Positions 19,001 to 28,629 of a DNA stretch of 64,000 nt are shown here, piece after piece. Where the stretch lies: the NCBI GenBank assembly GCA_004014935.1, contig CP025323.1:1240001-1304000 (forward strand), written 5' to 3'. The translations under genes and the position numbers were made by a program. Source of the stretch: Saccharomycopsis malanga. Taxonomy: Eukaryota; Ascomycota; Saccharomycetes; Ascoideales; Saccharomycopsidaceae. The notes beneath the pieces are model-generated. The model was not told the origin of the DNA, did no database searches, and saw nothing but the letters and a program-made list of their open reading frames with translations. Position 1 is the first letter of the stretch; the number at the start of each line of letters is the position of its first letter.

Positions 19001-19756
19001 GTAAAGCATATTATTGAAAGAATGATCCGTAGATTCAGTTACGAAACTATGGAACAATGTATTCCAGAAGATGATATAAAATTGTTGGTTAATATCCGTA
19101 AGACCAAACAGAGAAAGAAGAAACAAGACAAAACCGAAGAAGGTAAAAAACCAGAAAAACAGTTTGCTTCTGCTTATGATAAAGTCTTGTACGATTCAGA
19201 TTCAGATTCAGATTCAGATTCTGAAGATGTAGATGAAGAAACGGATGTGGCTTATAATAATAATAAAAAGTCCAAACAATATATTATTGAATCCTCTGAT
19301 GCCCCATTGGATTTGTTGGATAAACAAGCTTTGGCCCATATTTCCTCTACTCGTCCAGGCGCCAGAGATGCGTTGAAAAAGAATAAGACTTTGGCCTCCA
19401 AATACAAGTCACACGACGGTAAGTTGGTATTCAACGCTGAGGGTAACATTGAAGGCGTTGATGGCGACAACGATGATGATTTGCTTCAAAACACAGAGTC
19501 ATCGATCAACGCTTACTTGGATGCTGTCAAACAAGGTCCTGTCAGAGGCCAGCGTAACAGGTTGAAATATAAACGTGGTAGAACCAACGTCGAAGATGAT
19601 GACAACGATGACGATCAAGACGTGGAGTCTACAAAACCCCGTAGCAAACCTAGAGGCAAGATGGTCAACAAAAACGATAGAGTCGGCAAAAGCTTTCGCG
19701 GTAGAAACGGTGGAAGAGGAGGAAGTAAAAATTTCAGAAACAGAAAGAGGGCTTGA
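16073..19756 (+). CDS. RRP12: ribosomal RNA processing protein 12
   Basis: 1,227 residues from the ATG at 16073, practically the length of S. cerevisiae Rrp12 (1,228 aa). An upstream ATG in the same frame at 15971 would add a poly-Phe stretch read from the promoter T run and is rejected. Rrp12 is a HEAT/ARM-repeat RNA-binding factor needed for export of pre-40S and pre-60S particles. Seen: the N-terminal IRRQINSKLENQKQLALIL motif matching the yeast protein, long helical-repeat body, an acidic/serine run DSDSDSDSDSEDVDEE near residue 1040-1055, and a basic Gly/Arg-rich C-terminus (FRGRNGGRGGSKNFRNRKRA). It shares its promoter with MRPS16. Confidence 0.96.
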   Translation: MEELDFELKLDRIRRQINSKLENQKQLALILSAVEDNIKEQKNLLTPTAYFVSFLALLNQSVQEEEIVDESLATSAAYFLDLVFPFVSKPLLKVKFSEILVRLAPAVTSENSEAPLIRSCIGALETLLIAQDAKSWNSKLNVSPWRAFNALLDLSLDHRPKIRKRAQDAIHNILSNPPPSPTLGHIASNPCSDFALKSIIDLLNSKDAKKPNKELNAQLIHSLQLIQTIASSNSWASSKVEQLCDVLLEISKTNDQFLVSSVFNVFESLFDSMADVIYTDKFVTILNILFDLKPSVNDSHLVGAWVAVIAKATETYSKINVSACLSKLPAICKILSSYLASDNSAIYISSANCIISIINTSIPDAVLLLPPGTEEFPVAEELYETVDEVVSELADLTTELLSVKYAHCAKEVMEVLTNMLNKLRFRANPDFIKPFEIVGQWRTNEESASLFDLKAEEETVIAAAITNLGAEVVLSSLPLNLEKPTNARPGRAWLLPLLRDNVRHSGIGYYIKAILPMVDVFEKKIATLDSNLMHVKVFETVVDQIWSLLPHFCDLPSDLQQAFSVEFAQKLSELLYSKVELRTIICHAFKLLVESNLVYSQGVLNDDVLLTQRFPVSNAILNIEYLSSGFAENVLAVLFNVFSQTNADSRGYILETIDAWLKIAPQKVLETNFDQVCAMLKEALEDDEKKGRFQANNNNSGGKGKAPRLSVTMMDLVVAMVKYVPSSSYNALFAIFSLTVGVNDSLIQKRSYRIISKLAEIENGQAALKQFCSEIEKVIVDTTDKVLTSAKASRVIAVSKVLEILPKDHLYFIPAVASEIILATKDVNEKTRELAYAILVDMGKIMSNGGIIENNKVPGLDPETPNSEASLNEYFTVVSAGLASASPHMISATVTALSCLVYEFLDKLSEDFLTEISSTIELFLTSNNREIVKSTIGFVKVEVLSLPTHLIEPRLKQLLEYLMRWSHEHKGHFKLKVKHIIERMIRRFSYETMEQCIPEDDIKLLVNIRKTKQRKKKQDKTEEGKKPEKQFASAYDKVLYDSDSDSDSDSEDVDEETDVAYNNNKKSKQYIIESSDAPLDLLDKQALAHISSTRPGARDALKKNKTLASKYKSHDGKLVFNAEGNIEGVDGDNDDDLLQNTESSINAYLDAVKQGPVRGQRNRLKYKRGRTNVEDDDNDDDQDVESTKPRSKPRGKMVNKNDRVGKSFRGRNGGRGGSKNFRNRKRA

Positions 19757-20297
19757 ACTATATATTTAATTCATCATATTTTTTTTTCTTGTTTTGTTTT
19801 GCATATTTTTCTTTTTCTGCTGCTCCACTCATTATATTATTAGCGATTTAGTTGTACATTTTTGTTTTGGTCATCAGTTTTTTACCGTTCATATTTTATT
19901 AGTAAGTTTATCATGATAAAGACTATTTTTTACGTAATATGCTTGTAAGAATAGTAGTAAAAGGTAGGCAATCAACAGTGATTGTTGATAATTGATATAT
20001 TTCCAAACCGTTTGATTTGAAATATGGGTGTTTTTAGATATTTGTTTGCGTATAGTGACAGCAAATTTTACTAAACAAATATTTAGTTGAGCCACTTGGT
20101 TGGCTGAATGGATGGAGGTGAAAAAGGAGACATACATGATTGGGGTTTTCTGCCCTTGTTTTAGTAAATTTTCGCGAAAACTTTTAAAATATAAATAACT
20201 GTTCAATTATCTGGTCATTGAATCTCCTCATTTTATTTACCGAGTCTTACATGGCTAGAATTATCAGGCAGTACTCAAGGGATTGACATTTCCTACT
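19757..20297. other. gene-free spacer after RRP12
   Basis: AT-rich. It holds the RRP12 3' end with T runs at 19779-19800. No gene is recognised. Confidence 0.5.
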
Positions 20298-20382
20298 TTT
20301 GTCATCTTCAAGAATCTACACAGTGGTCTATAGTCTACCTTCGTCATCTTCAAGAGTCTACACAGTGGCCTATAGCCTACCC
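20298..20382. repeat. two-copy 42-bp tandem repeat
   Basis: TCATCTTCAAGARTCTACAC followed by AGTGGYCTATAGYCTACC occurs twice in tandem with about four substitutions. No coding or regulatory meaning is evident. Confidence 0.85.
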
Positions 20383-20525
20383 TTTTAGGGATGTCACTGT
20401 TTTAATTCACTATTTAAGACTTTATTTATGAGACTTGTTCTATCCTTTTATATAGTTACCTTTTAGCCATTGTCTGTTCAATACAAATCAAGCCCAACGG
20501 CCATTATACAATTGAGCAATATTTC

Positions 20526-20557
20526 TCGCCCCTGTTCCTATTAGGTCTTTTTTCTTT
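20526..20557 (-). mobile_element. SINE family A 5' fragment
   Basis: Minus strand reads AAAAGAAAAAAGACCTAATAGGAACAGGGG, the segment between A and B boxes of family A. It abuts the start of family B copy 2. Confidence 0.65.
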
Positions 20558-20558
20558 T

Positions 20559-21262
20559 CAACAGAAATATGCCTATATGCCTTACTATTGCCAGGTGGTC
20601 AAGTTGGTTGGGACATGCGCCACACAAAATAGTGCAGAATAGTGCATAATATTGCAGAAAAACAAGTGTGGCGTTCCTCACTTGGGGGTTTGGTACTCGA
20701 TTCGCGCTGTTGACGTTTTGGAGTAACTATCAAATGTTTTAATGAGTTAAATTTATGTTAGCCAGGTTATTTTGATTTGAAAAACGTACACCAGAGTTTT
20801 AAAAGTTTTTGCTTTTTTATAGTACTATTTAGAATAAAGAATTTCAAGTTTTCGAATAAATATTTGATATAACGGAAAATTTCCAATTTTGACAAAAAGT
20901 TGATTCTGTTAAATCATATTCTAGAGTCTTTACAGTAAGCCAAACCATACAAAAATCATATGTCTATACTCTTCAAGGCCTAGAGTTTTATGCCACGTAC
21001 TTTGCTTTAATATTTGGCCATTAAAATTATTTAATAGCGAGAAAGTATCATTTGGTCGAAAATTACACATAATTTGTTAAAAGTTGTGTTGTTCGCCTCT
21101 CAGAGAGACTTTCTTTATTTCTTGACGTTACTCCATAGTTTATGATTGTTTTTAGTGCTATTTAGATTTACTCTAGCATTTAAATGAGCTTTTATTTCAA
21201 AGAAACGTTTATCTCAAAAGCTAAAAAAAGTATTTTTTTATTGTAATTTCTGAGAAACTTGC
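20559..21262 (+). repeat. family B tRNA-headed repeat, copy 2
   Basis: Starts CAACAGAAATATGCCTATAT, then the tRNA-like head with GGTCAAGTTGGTTGGGAC, the CGCCACAC/GTGTGGCG hairpin and GGTACTCGATTCGCGC. The body matches the other copies to about 21262 (short ~700-bp form), with TTGATATAACGGAAAATT and ACCATACAAAAATCATATG. Confidence 0.88.
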
Positions 21263-21570
21263 CCAGTGGCAAGTGTCTCACTTTGAAACAGTAATTGCCG
21301 TTTGCTTATCTCAACGGCCTTGGGTCTCCCTTTATCGATTACCTATCTAGGAAAAAGGATTGCAGACAATAGAAGCCAGGCATCTGGAGAACCCTACGAA
21401 TGGATAAGAAAGTTGGCATCTGGAAAACCGTACAAATGGATAAGAAAGATAGTAACGTTTGTTTTGGTAACTGGGGAAAGAAAAATAATTAACTATTAGG
21501 GAAAAACAACATGAAAAGATCTATAGAACAAAAAAAGGAAAAATTGAGAAAACAAAAAGGCGATAAATGA
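21263..21570. other. spacer between family B copy 2 and MEP2
   Basis: Contains a near-repeat of GGCATCTGGAGAACCCTACG / GGCATCTGGAAAACCGTACA, each followed by AATGGATAAGAAAG (about 21379-21447), and would hold the MEP2 3' end. No gene. Confidence 0.5.
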
Positions 21571-23046
21571 TCAAGCTGGAGTGACGGCAGCATGATCAGC
21601 TGGTTTTTCGCCAGAGGCGCTTTCTTCAGCTGGGTTAGCGACCGAGTTTTTAGACTTGACGCTTCTGACAGGTTCAGGGATGTAAATTTGTTCGTCGTCA
21701 TTGTAAACAAACTCGCCGATTTGGCAGGCGTCGGTTCCCATTTCTTCTTCTTCTTCGCTCAATCTCAATTTCAAGAACGGAACTTGGTTCATAGCGAGCA
21801 AAATGATGGAAGTCATGACAAAGGACCATAACAAGATGGAAACACAGGCAGCTAATTGGTAGCCTAATTGTTTGTAGTGATGGTTGATCCAACCACCGTC
21901 AATGGCAACGGTTGGATCGGCAGCTACAGAGCCGTCGGTGGCTGCTATGTAGTCAGCAGCAAACAAACCGGTCAAACAGCTACCGGTGAAGCCTCCCACG
22001 GCGTGGAGAGAGAAGACGTCCATACCATCGTCGATTTTCAAGTAAGTTTTGATGTCTACGGCGTAATTGCAGGCAACGGCACAGATAACACCAATAGGAA
22101 CTGCAAAATAGATAGGAACAAACCCAGCTGCTGGCGTAATGCCAACCAAGCCAGCAATAACACCCATACACATGCCAGCAGTGGTCCATCTTCTTCCGCA
22201 TCTGAAGTAGTCGACAAACAACCAAGTCAAGCCACCACAGGCAGCAGCAAGCATGGTGTTCATGCAAGCATACCAAGCTCTGATGGTGGCAGTGCCTCCA
22301 GAGCCACCGTTGAAGCCCAACCAGCCAAACCACAAGAAAATGGTTCCCAAAACAATGTTGGTGACGCTGTGGGGCTTATATTTAGGCAACGTGGTGACTG
22401 TAGGGTCGTTTCTTTTGCCCAAAATCAAAGCGTAGGCCAAGGCGGAAATACCAGACGCTTGGTGAACTGGTCCTCCGCCAGCAAAGTCAAGAGCACCCAA
22501 TTTTGCCAACCAGCCCTCGGCATTCCAGGTCCAACAAGCTACAAAGTTGTACACAAGCGTCATCCACAAGAACAAAAACACCATCATGCTGCCCAATCTT
22601 GCTCTTTCACAAGCACCTCCAAGCATCAAAGCACCGGTGATCATCGCAAACATCATCTGGTAGAAACAGAACAAAATGTCTGGGATTCCGCTGGCTGCAG
22701 ACGAAGGGGCGCCCAAAGCGTTCATCAAACCAAAGAATTCCAAGGAACCAATCATTCCAGACTTGACATTGTGCGAAAAGGTCAAGGAAAAGCCCCAGAA
22801 AAACCACTGGAACGTGATCAAACAACACGACATCACAGAGGCCCAGATAAGCGACAACGCATGCTTCTTTCTCGCCAATCCCGAGTACAACAACCCCACT
22901 CCCGGAACTATCATGATAAATACCAAGGCTCCACATGTGGCAACCCAGGTCATGTCTGCTTTATCGAATCTCTCATTGAGATCATACTTCATAACATCTC
23001 CCCCTGTTCCTCCATCGGTGAGCCCCGTATATGTTGGTTCTGACAT
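21571..23046 (-). CDS. MEP2: high-affinity ammonium permease, Mep2 type
   Basis: 491 residues from the ATG at 23046. Amt/Mep/Rh-family plasma-membrane channel that takes up ammonium. Very close to S. cerevisiae Mep2 throughout: SGLARKKHALSLIWAS, ALMLGGACERAR, CWTWNAEGW, YALILGKRNDP, YKPHSVTNIVLGTIFLWFGW, ITPAAGFVPIY, GGWINHHYKQLGYQLA. Both pore histidines are present: His195 in GGGPVHQASG and the second in FSLHAVGG. The first identifies the Mep2 rather than Mep1/Mep3 type (which carry Glu there), so a transceptor role in filamentation signalling is possible. Eleven membrane segments are expected, with a charged C-terminal tail containing the conserved MGTDACQIGEF motif. GATAAG sites upstream suggest nitrogen catabolite control. 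Confidence 0.97.
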   Translation of the reverse strand: MSEPTYTGLTDGGTGGDVMKYDLNERFDKADMTWVATCGALVFIMIVPGVGLLYSGLARKKHALSLIWASVMSCCLITFQWFFWGFSLTFSHNVKSGMIGSLEFFGLMNALGAPSSAASGIPDILFCFYQMMFAMITGALMLGGACERARLGSMMVFLFLWMTLVYNFVACWTWNAEGWLAKLGALDFAGGGPVHQASGISALAYALILGKRNDPTVTTLPKYKPHSVTNIVLGTIFLWFGWLGFNGGSGGTATIRAWYACMNTMLAAACGGLTWLFVDYFRCGRRWTTAGMCMGVIAGLVGITPAAGFVPIYFAVPIGVICAVACNYAVDIKTYLKIDDGMDVFSLHAVGGFTGSCLTGLFAADYIAATDGSVAADPTVAIDGGWINHHYKQLGYQLAACVSILLWSFVMTSIILLAMNQVPFLKLRLSEEEEEMGTDACQIGEFVYNDDEQIYIPEPVRSVKSKNSVANPAEESASGEKPADHAAVTPA

Positions 23047-24087
23047 CTTCAAGTATCAATTCTAACAACCCAAAATAGAAAACTTGTCCAAAGTTGCACT
23101 TTCTGGAATTTAAGGCTCATAATTAGCAGATTCCTCTGCCTTTATAGCCAATCTACCCATGTTGTATGCACCAGAACGCCCTGTAATGCATAATAAAACT
23201 TAGGTAGGATGACACGTACATACCCGTGCATGGGCCCTCACGCTTCTCTCTCATTGGTCCGATAAACACCAGGGCTGCAAACCCTGCTTTATTTTCCACT
23301 ACTTATCAGTACCGCGGGATGCAGTATGAGCTGCCCAAGTTGTACTACTGATAAGCTCGATTCCTTTGCGCTTGGCAGTGAGCAAGTAGATGATTGGCTG
23401 TTAGTTATCGTTGCTTCAGCTCTGTACCGGCTTTCTGGTGGTCTTCTTCTTGGCTGTGAGCTCTACTACAATATCTGCCACACATTTTGGTCACCATGGG
23501 ATTATGTTTAGTTACAATTGACCTGTAAAGGTTATCTGCTTGCAGAACCAGATGCGGATATCGCAGTGTTTTGTCTACGTATTCTCTTATACAGTTGTTT
23601 TAGATGAGGCGCTAAGCAGCTCCGTTGCAGCTCCCTATGCATTAGTATGACTCAGTGCTACGCACCAATTGAGAGTGTATTCTGTAAGTATCGTAAGAGA
23701 ATTCATGTATGTTTTGCAAAAAAGAGTATTTTAGGGATCCTCCAGAAACTAAAAGTATATCACAGCACCTATAAGCTTTCAAATTGATAGCTATACCCAA
23801 AATACTATTAGTAGTAAGATTAGTGCAGCTGCAGACGCATGCATCAGCTGTACAACCGGTAGATTTATTCATTTACTTTTTTTTTCCGCCTATTCCAGAA
23901 TTTTGGGCCAATGTTCTGTCAAAGATTCGTTGTATTGTTACTTAATTGCTTGTTTCAAGGATCAAACGTTTCCCCAATAGAATTTGCTAATTTTATGTAC
24001 TTAAATTACAAACATTACCACTGGGCCATTTGGCTCAAATGGCAAAAATATTAAAAATATCTTTATATTCCGTCTTTTAGTTTTTTA
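23047..24087. other. MEP2 promoter and gene-free spacer
   Basis: About 1 kb without a gene. The 500 bp next to MEP2 hold GATAAG-type sites; further away is a CAGACGCATGCATCAGCTG stretch (about 23832-23850) like the GCATGC-rich DNA near 6.5 kb. No coding potential is seen. Confidence 0.5.
23302..23355. promoter_or_regulatory. paired GATAAG sites upstream of MEP2
   Basis: CTTATC at 23302-23307 and GATAAG at 23350-23355, in opposite orientations 43 bp apart and about 260-310 bp before the MEP2 ATG; a further GATAAA lies near 23261. GATA factors (Gln3/Gat1) bind such sites in yeast nitrogen-regulated promoters, MEP2 included. Confidence 0.55.
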
Positions 24088-24398
24088 GTAATAATAATAA
24101 TAATATCATATATTTCGAGCCATCAGTTTCGTATATACCCGCCATGTCTAAAGGGACTTGGTAAAGTCCATTCATGTCCAGTTTATCATAATCTTCTCAC
24201 CCAATTGGTTGAAAATAAGCATTAGAGTTTGGTCTAGGTCGTATTTCCGACAGTAGCACTTACCTGTGAAGTTACTCATGTTCAGCATCGTAAAAAGCGA
24301 ATAAAAGTGTCTTGATGGGAATTGAACCCGTGTTCCTGTTAGGTCTTGTTTTTCTCTTTTCCAAGAGCTCTGACCACTGAGCCAAATGGCCCAGTGGC
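24088..24398 (-). mobile_element. SINE family A copy, long form, full length
   Basis: On the minus strand: GCCACTGGGCCATTTGGC, A-box-like GGCTCAGTGGTCAGAGC (stem GCTC/GAGC), CTCTTGGAAAAGAG hairpin, B-box-like GGGTTCAATTCCC, a central region with TTACGATGCTGAACATG and CCAATTGGGTGAGAAGATTATG, the 3' block, GAAATATATGATA and a (TTA) tail. Both flanks carry a diverged CTTTTA...GTAAT string that may be an old target duplication. Confidence 0.9.
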
Positions 24399-24526
24399 AA
24401 ACTTTTATTTAATGTAATTTTATCTTTATCTAATTTTTGATAATTTGCAAACAACTTAGCAAAGTTGTATAAATTTCTATTCAAAAGAGTAATTAATTGT
24501 AGAGAGCTAATCTCTCAAGGAAGTAT

Positions 24527-24572
24527 AAGTATCTCTTCTGAGAACACTGGCCACTGAGCCATACGGCCCAAC
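24527..24572 (-). mobile_element. SINE family A 5' fragment
   Basis: Minus strand reads CTGTTGGGCCGTATGGCTCA then GTGGCCAGTGTTCTCAGAAGAG, the first ~45 bp of family A. Confidence 0.7.
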
Positions 24573-24794
24573 AGCCTATGATAATATTATTACTATAAGA
24601 ATTGTTTAAACATCTCTAGATTAGTAAATATTAAATTCGTTCCCCAATCTTCTCTTAAACTTGATTCTCCCAGCTAGGCGGTAATATAGTAGTCCATTTT
24701 ACAAAATACACAATTCCAAATGCTGTTTATTTAAACCTAATAAGCTCACTTGTTTGTACGTAGCCATCAATTAGTAGATAATCTAGCCTAACCA

Positions 24795-26198
24795 TCAAAA
24801 CACTGTGCCATCACTATGGAGATTGATTGGAGGGCCATTGGTGGTTGGTCTTTTCTTGGCAGCAATTTCTCTTCCTGCTTTCCAAGATCCAGCCTCGATA
24901 AGCTGAGCCAATGCCAATTGTTGCTTGGTACCTGTGACACCCAATTTGTCATTAACCAACGGCAAGATATAGTCAAGGAACCCTACAGTTATGGATCTCC
25001 ACTCTACGATCAAGTCGTTGTCTGGTTTATAAGTTGGAATGATATCTGTGGACGTTTTATCGCCAGCCAACTGTTTGGCAAGCTCTAATCCGGCGGCCAA
25101 TTGATCTGGCTTGATTGTGAGCAATCCGAAATCAAGCAACAAGCCACCATTACGATATTCTGGAAGCCCGGTCAAAAGAGATTCTCTTTTGATATCAAAA
25201 TGGCCATATTTTTTCAACGGAATAAGCAATGAATATGTAAGCCATTGTGTGAGTTTATGGAATGGAACGATTTTGTCAGCCTCGCTCAACTGCAGCACAT
25301 TGTCAAGTCCCTTTTGCTTGACAGCCACTTTAGCAGCACTTTTACTGTACCAGGCATCTCCCAAGGATTTCCCTTCGAGTTCAAGACGCGATTTCCATAT
25401 AGAGTTGAAGCCTGCCATAAGTGCGTCCCACAAGTCACCCAAATCTATGGCGTAGCCGTTATCCCTGGCCTCAGTGGTAGGCAAATGAAGCAAATAATCT
25501 ACAATGTTTCCCGGACGGTTGTTAGAACTGTCAAAGTCTGGGGATTTGGAATAGAATGCTTCTCCTCCAAAAATGCTGTCATTAGAAACCAAGGCAAAAT
25601 TCAAGCTTTTTAACAATTCTAAACGACCGGTGAAACCGGCCAAAGGGTTATTGTCGTCCACTTGTAACCAGTCTTTGAATTTCGTTTCCGTGATGTCACT
25701 CAACTTTGCAGCATTCACCTCATACGGCTTGCTTTTGCCAGCAACAGAAAACTCGCCATTAGCAAAAATATAATACGAAGCTACAGCCAAGCCCTCGGAT
25801 CGGTTATAATAATCCTTCTCGGTGTCTGGTTCCTTGTATTTCCATACATTGCCAGCACCTGCATCGAGAAACACAGACACTACAAACAAATCAATCAACC
25901 GTCTGGTGATTTCCAAATCATCAACTCCAGTCTCTTTTTCCCATTTGGAAATCAAATCATACACGCGTGGCTTATTGCCTGCTTCCAAATGCTGCCATCT
26001 TCCATGCGGAGGAATTGCTTGGAAATCAGATCCAAAATCTCTTTTTATCAACGAAACAATAAACTCAATGCATTCATCGAGCTTCTGCTTGTCGTCAAAA
26101 TGAGAGTCAAAGTTGCTAAGCTCATCATTGAGGGCTAATTGAAAAATCGGACTCGATTTCTCTCTCACCGCATCAATTGTCAATAAATACTCGGCCAT
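24795..26198 (-). CDS. URC4: uracil catabolism protein 4 (DUF1688)
   Basis: 467 residues, ATG at 26198. Member of the DUF1688/Urc4 family, genetically required for the URC pathway of uracil breakdown in Lachancea kluyveri; its exact reaction is not established. Family signatures seen in order: YLLTIDAVREK near the start, IPPHGRWQHLE, RLIDLFVVSVFLDAGAGNVW, YNRSEGLAVASY, NPLAGFTGRLELL, DLGDLWDALMAGF, IVPFHKLTQWLTYSLL, GLPEYRNGGLLLDFG, VEWRSITVGFLDY, SWKAGREIAAKKRP and the C-terminus INLHSDGTVF. The length is typical. S. cerevisiae lacks the gene. No other URC gene (URC1 GTP-cyclohydrolase-like, URC3, URC6) is adjacent in this window, so it is not part of a visible cluster. Confidence 0.95.
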   Translation of the reverse strand: MAEYLLTIDAVREKSSPIFQLALNDELSNFDSHFDDKQKLDECIEFIVSLIKRDFGSDFQAIPPHGRWQHLEAGNKPRVYDLISKWEKETGVDDLEITRRLIDLFVVSVFLDAGAGNVWKYKEPDTEKDYYNRSEGLAVASYYIFANGEFSVAGKSKPYEVNAAKLSDITETKFKDWLQVDDNNPLAGFTGRLELLKSLNFALVSNDSIFGGEAFYSKSPDFDSSNNRPGNIVDYLLHLPTTEARDNGYAIDLGDLWDALMAGFNSIWKSRLELEGKSLGDAWYSKSAAKVAVKQKGLDNVLQLSEADKIVPFHKLTQWLTYSLLIPLKKYGHFDIKRESLLTGLPEYRNGGLLLDFGLLTIKPDQLAAGLELAKQLAGDKTSTDIIPTYKPDNDLIVEWRSITVGFLDYILPLVNDKLGVTGTKQQLALAQLIEAGSWKAGREIAAKKRPTTNGPPINLHSDGTVF

Positions 26199-26579
26199 TA
26201 TTCAATGAAAAAAATGATAAAAATAAAAAAAACTTATTTGATATATACTAAAAACAATCAAACAGTTTATCTGTTGAAATACTCGTGCTTTGCCATCAGT
26301 TTGTAGGGATTCTCACTAATTATATACCTTCAACTATTACTGCTTCATCGGCTACTGTTATCGTGCATAAAGACACATCATTTCTTCCGCCGCCGGGATC
26401 CGTCGGAACCATGTTTCCTTCCCTTATTGACCCTTACAATAACGATAGTTTACGAGTCTGTCTATGCAATAGTAATAAGCCATTGTAGTATTTAAGAACA
26501 GCGAGTAAAACTCAATATATTTGATATTTAGACAGTGTAAGTGGGAAACTAAAAAGATAGTCAACTCATGCCTTGAAAT
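26199..26579. other. URC4 promoter region
   Basis: AT-rich spacer with an isolated GC-rich word CCGCCGCCGGGATCCGTCGG at about 26389-26408. No gene is recognised. Confidence 0.45.
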
Positions 26580-26608
26580 GATAATAATCCATATATTTCA
26601 AGCCCACC
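26580..26608 (-). mobile_element. SINE family A 3'-end scrap
   Basis: Minus strand reads GGGCTTGAAATATATGGATT followed by ATTAT, the terminal segment of family A. Confidence 0.55.
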
Positions 26609-26687
26609 ACGCACCGGTGTGAATATCATGTTATTACTATTTCTATTGATTTAATATGTACTTTCCAACGGTGAAAAAATATTGCCT

Positions 26688-26900
26688 CAATGGCTAGTTG
26701 TCTTGAAAACAGAAATAGACTTGACAGCTTAGTTCAACGGCTAGTACCCTCCAAGACGAGAAAAAGACTTGACAGGCTCAAGGCTGAACCGATTATGATC
26801 AACAGGACATTTTCCCCACTGTGATTTACCAAGTTTCTTCAGAAGTAGCCCGTATATACGAAACCAATTCTCCCTGGGCCCGAAATATAAGATATTATAT
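26688..26900 (+). mobile_element. SINE family A variant with repeated head module
   Basis: A CAATGGCTAGTTGTCTTG module followed by CAACGGCTAGTACCCTCCAA and GACGAGAAAAAGACTTGACA, then the middle (GATTATGATCAACAGGACAT) and 3' block, ending GAAATATAAGATATTAT. It shares the variant head with the copy at 50144-50400. Family B copy 3 begins 2 bp beyond its end. Confidence 0.75.
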
Positions 26901-26901
26901 A

Positions 26902-27676
26902 ATATGCCTTACTATTGCCAAGTGGCCAAGTTGGTTGGGACATGCGCCACACAAAATAGTGCAGAATAGTGCAGAAAAGTAAGTGTGGCGTTCCTCACTT
27001 GGGGTTTTGGTACTCGATTCCCGCTCTTGACGTTTTGGAGTAATCATCAAACGTTTTATTGAATTAAATCAATACTATCCATGCTTTTTTGATTTAAAAA
27101 AATGTACACCAACAACTTAAAATTTTTTGCTTTATTATAGTACTATTTTTAATAAAAAGTGTCAGATTTGCGCAAAAATAATTGATATAACGGAAAATCG
27201 CCAATTTTTCTAAAAAGTTGATTCTTTTAAAAGATATTCTAAATTCTTTAAAAAAGACCAAACCATACAAAAATTATATTTCTATACTCCTCAAATCCTA
27301 GAGTTTTACCCCATGTGCGTTTTTTCAAATTTTGACTTTTTAAAATTATTTAATAGTGAGAAAGTATAATTTTGTCTAAAGTAACACATAATTTGTTGAA
27401 AATCCATTTTTTGCCCTTCAGAAAGACTTTCTTTATTTCTTGACGTTATTCCATAGTTTTTGATTGTTTTTGGTGTTATTTGCATTTCCTCTAGCGTTAT
27501 GTGCCTATTAATGAGCTTTACACTTCGGTCCTGGGGAGTCCGTTTTAAAAAAACTTTTATTCCTACTCAAGTTGAATTTGTAAATGGTTTAATGTTACTT
27601 TGACCTAAGTTTTTTTGTTTCTTTGCTGTTTTTGTATCTGATTTGTCTTATTGCATTCTTATGGAAGTTGTATATT
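26902..27676 (+). repeat. family B tRNA-headed repeat, copy 3
   Basis: ATGCCTTACTATTGCCAAGT, GGCCAAGTTGGTTGGGAC, hairpin CGCCACAC/GTGTGGCG with two AATAGTGCAG units, GGTACTCGATTCCCGC. The body continues with shared blocks and reaches the far end shared with copy 1 (GCATTCTTATGGAAGTTGTA), with an internal deletion relative to copy 1. Confidence 0.88.
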
Positions 27677-28281
27677 CATACAACCGCTCAAGCCTTATTT
27701 AAAATGAGTGTTGAAAGAATGTCTTTTACCTCAGTTTTGTAGTCTATATTACCATATATTTTCCAACATGTCTTGTAATGTATATGATAGGCAAACACAA
27801 TGTAGTAGCATTTTGTACCAGTTGGTTTGATGTTTTCAACATTCGGTTAATTACAACCATCTCCATAAAGTATCCAAGGCTGATATCAAGTTCAACATCC
27901 ACAATCACATTCCCTCTCATACAAATAAAGTAAAAAATTACGGTAAATACTCAAGCCTACAAAAACTTCTTACAATCTGGATTTCAAAGATTACAACTAG
28001 ACATATAGGCATTTTTATTTGTGATTTTCATACAAACATTATGAAATGATTCCTGATAGTACAATTGCAAATAGATAGATGCAACATACCTAGAGCAACC
28101 AAAGAAAAAAGAGAATAGAAGGAAAATGATGGTTTATTAAAAAACGAGCAAATGCAGCATTTTAAAGAAAAAACGTCATCACAACCTTCTTTATACTGGA
28201 TTCAAAAGTATGTGAGTCGAAAACAGTAAATATTGAGGATGGGACAAATTTTATTGATATTTAGAAATTGACATCCATCAC
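27677..28281. other. gene-free spacer downstream of RPS20
   Basis: About 600 bp, AT-rich, with no coding potential. The part near 28281 would be the RPS20 3' UTR. Confidence 0.5.
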
Positions 28282-28629
28282 TTAAGCAGCAACAGTGACT
28301 TCAACATCCACACCTGGTTCAATAGTGATTTGGGTGATCTTCTTGACAATCTTAGCTGGGGCTTGCAAGTCGATGACACGCTTGTGGATTCTCAACTCGT
28401 AGTGATCCCAGGTCTTAGAACCTTCACCATTTGGAGACTTTCTGGTGGTGATCTTCAAAACCTTGGTTGGCAATCTGACTGGACCCTTCTTGACCAATTC
28501 ATGTCTGGTAGCGTTCAAGATGATGTTGTTGGAAACTTTTTCCAATTGTCTCACTTTGGTGGAGATCAAGGTGATTCTGATCTTCAAGACTTCTTCTTGT
28601 TGTTCAACGTTTTTCTTTTCGTCAGACAT
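28282..28629 (-). CDS. RPS20: 40S ribosomal protein uS10
   Basis: 115 residues from the ATG at 28629 ([13 protein letters not shown]); the frame stays open further upstream but the family begins here. uS10 sits in the head of the 40S subunit near the mRNA entry channel. Seen: [20 protein letters not shown], the [22 protein letters not shown] block, [19 protein letters not shown] and the C-terminus [15 protein letters not shown], all as in yeast Rps20 (121 aa). Biased codon use (TTG, GTC, AAG) fits high expression. It is divergent from RCH1. Confidence 0.98.
   Translation of the reverse strand: MSDEKKNVEQQEEVLKIRITLISTKVRQLEKVSNNIILNATRHELVKKGPVRLPTKVLKITTRKSPNGEGSKTWDHYELRIHKRVIDLQAPAKIVKKITQITIEPGVDVEVTVAA

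Noticed and set aside
21868-23043. 391-codon frame on the plus strand opposite MEP2
   Set aside because: Antisense shadow of MEP2 with low-complexity Ser/Gln/Thr translation and no family resemblance.
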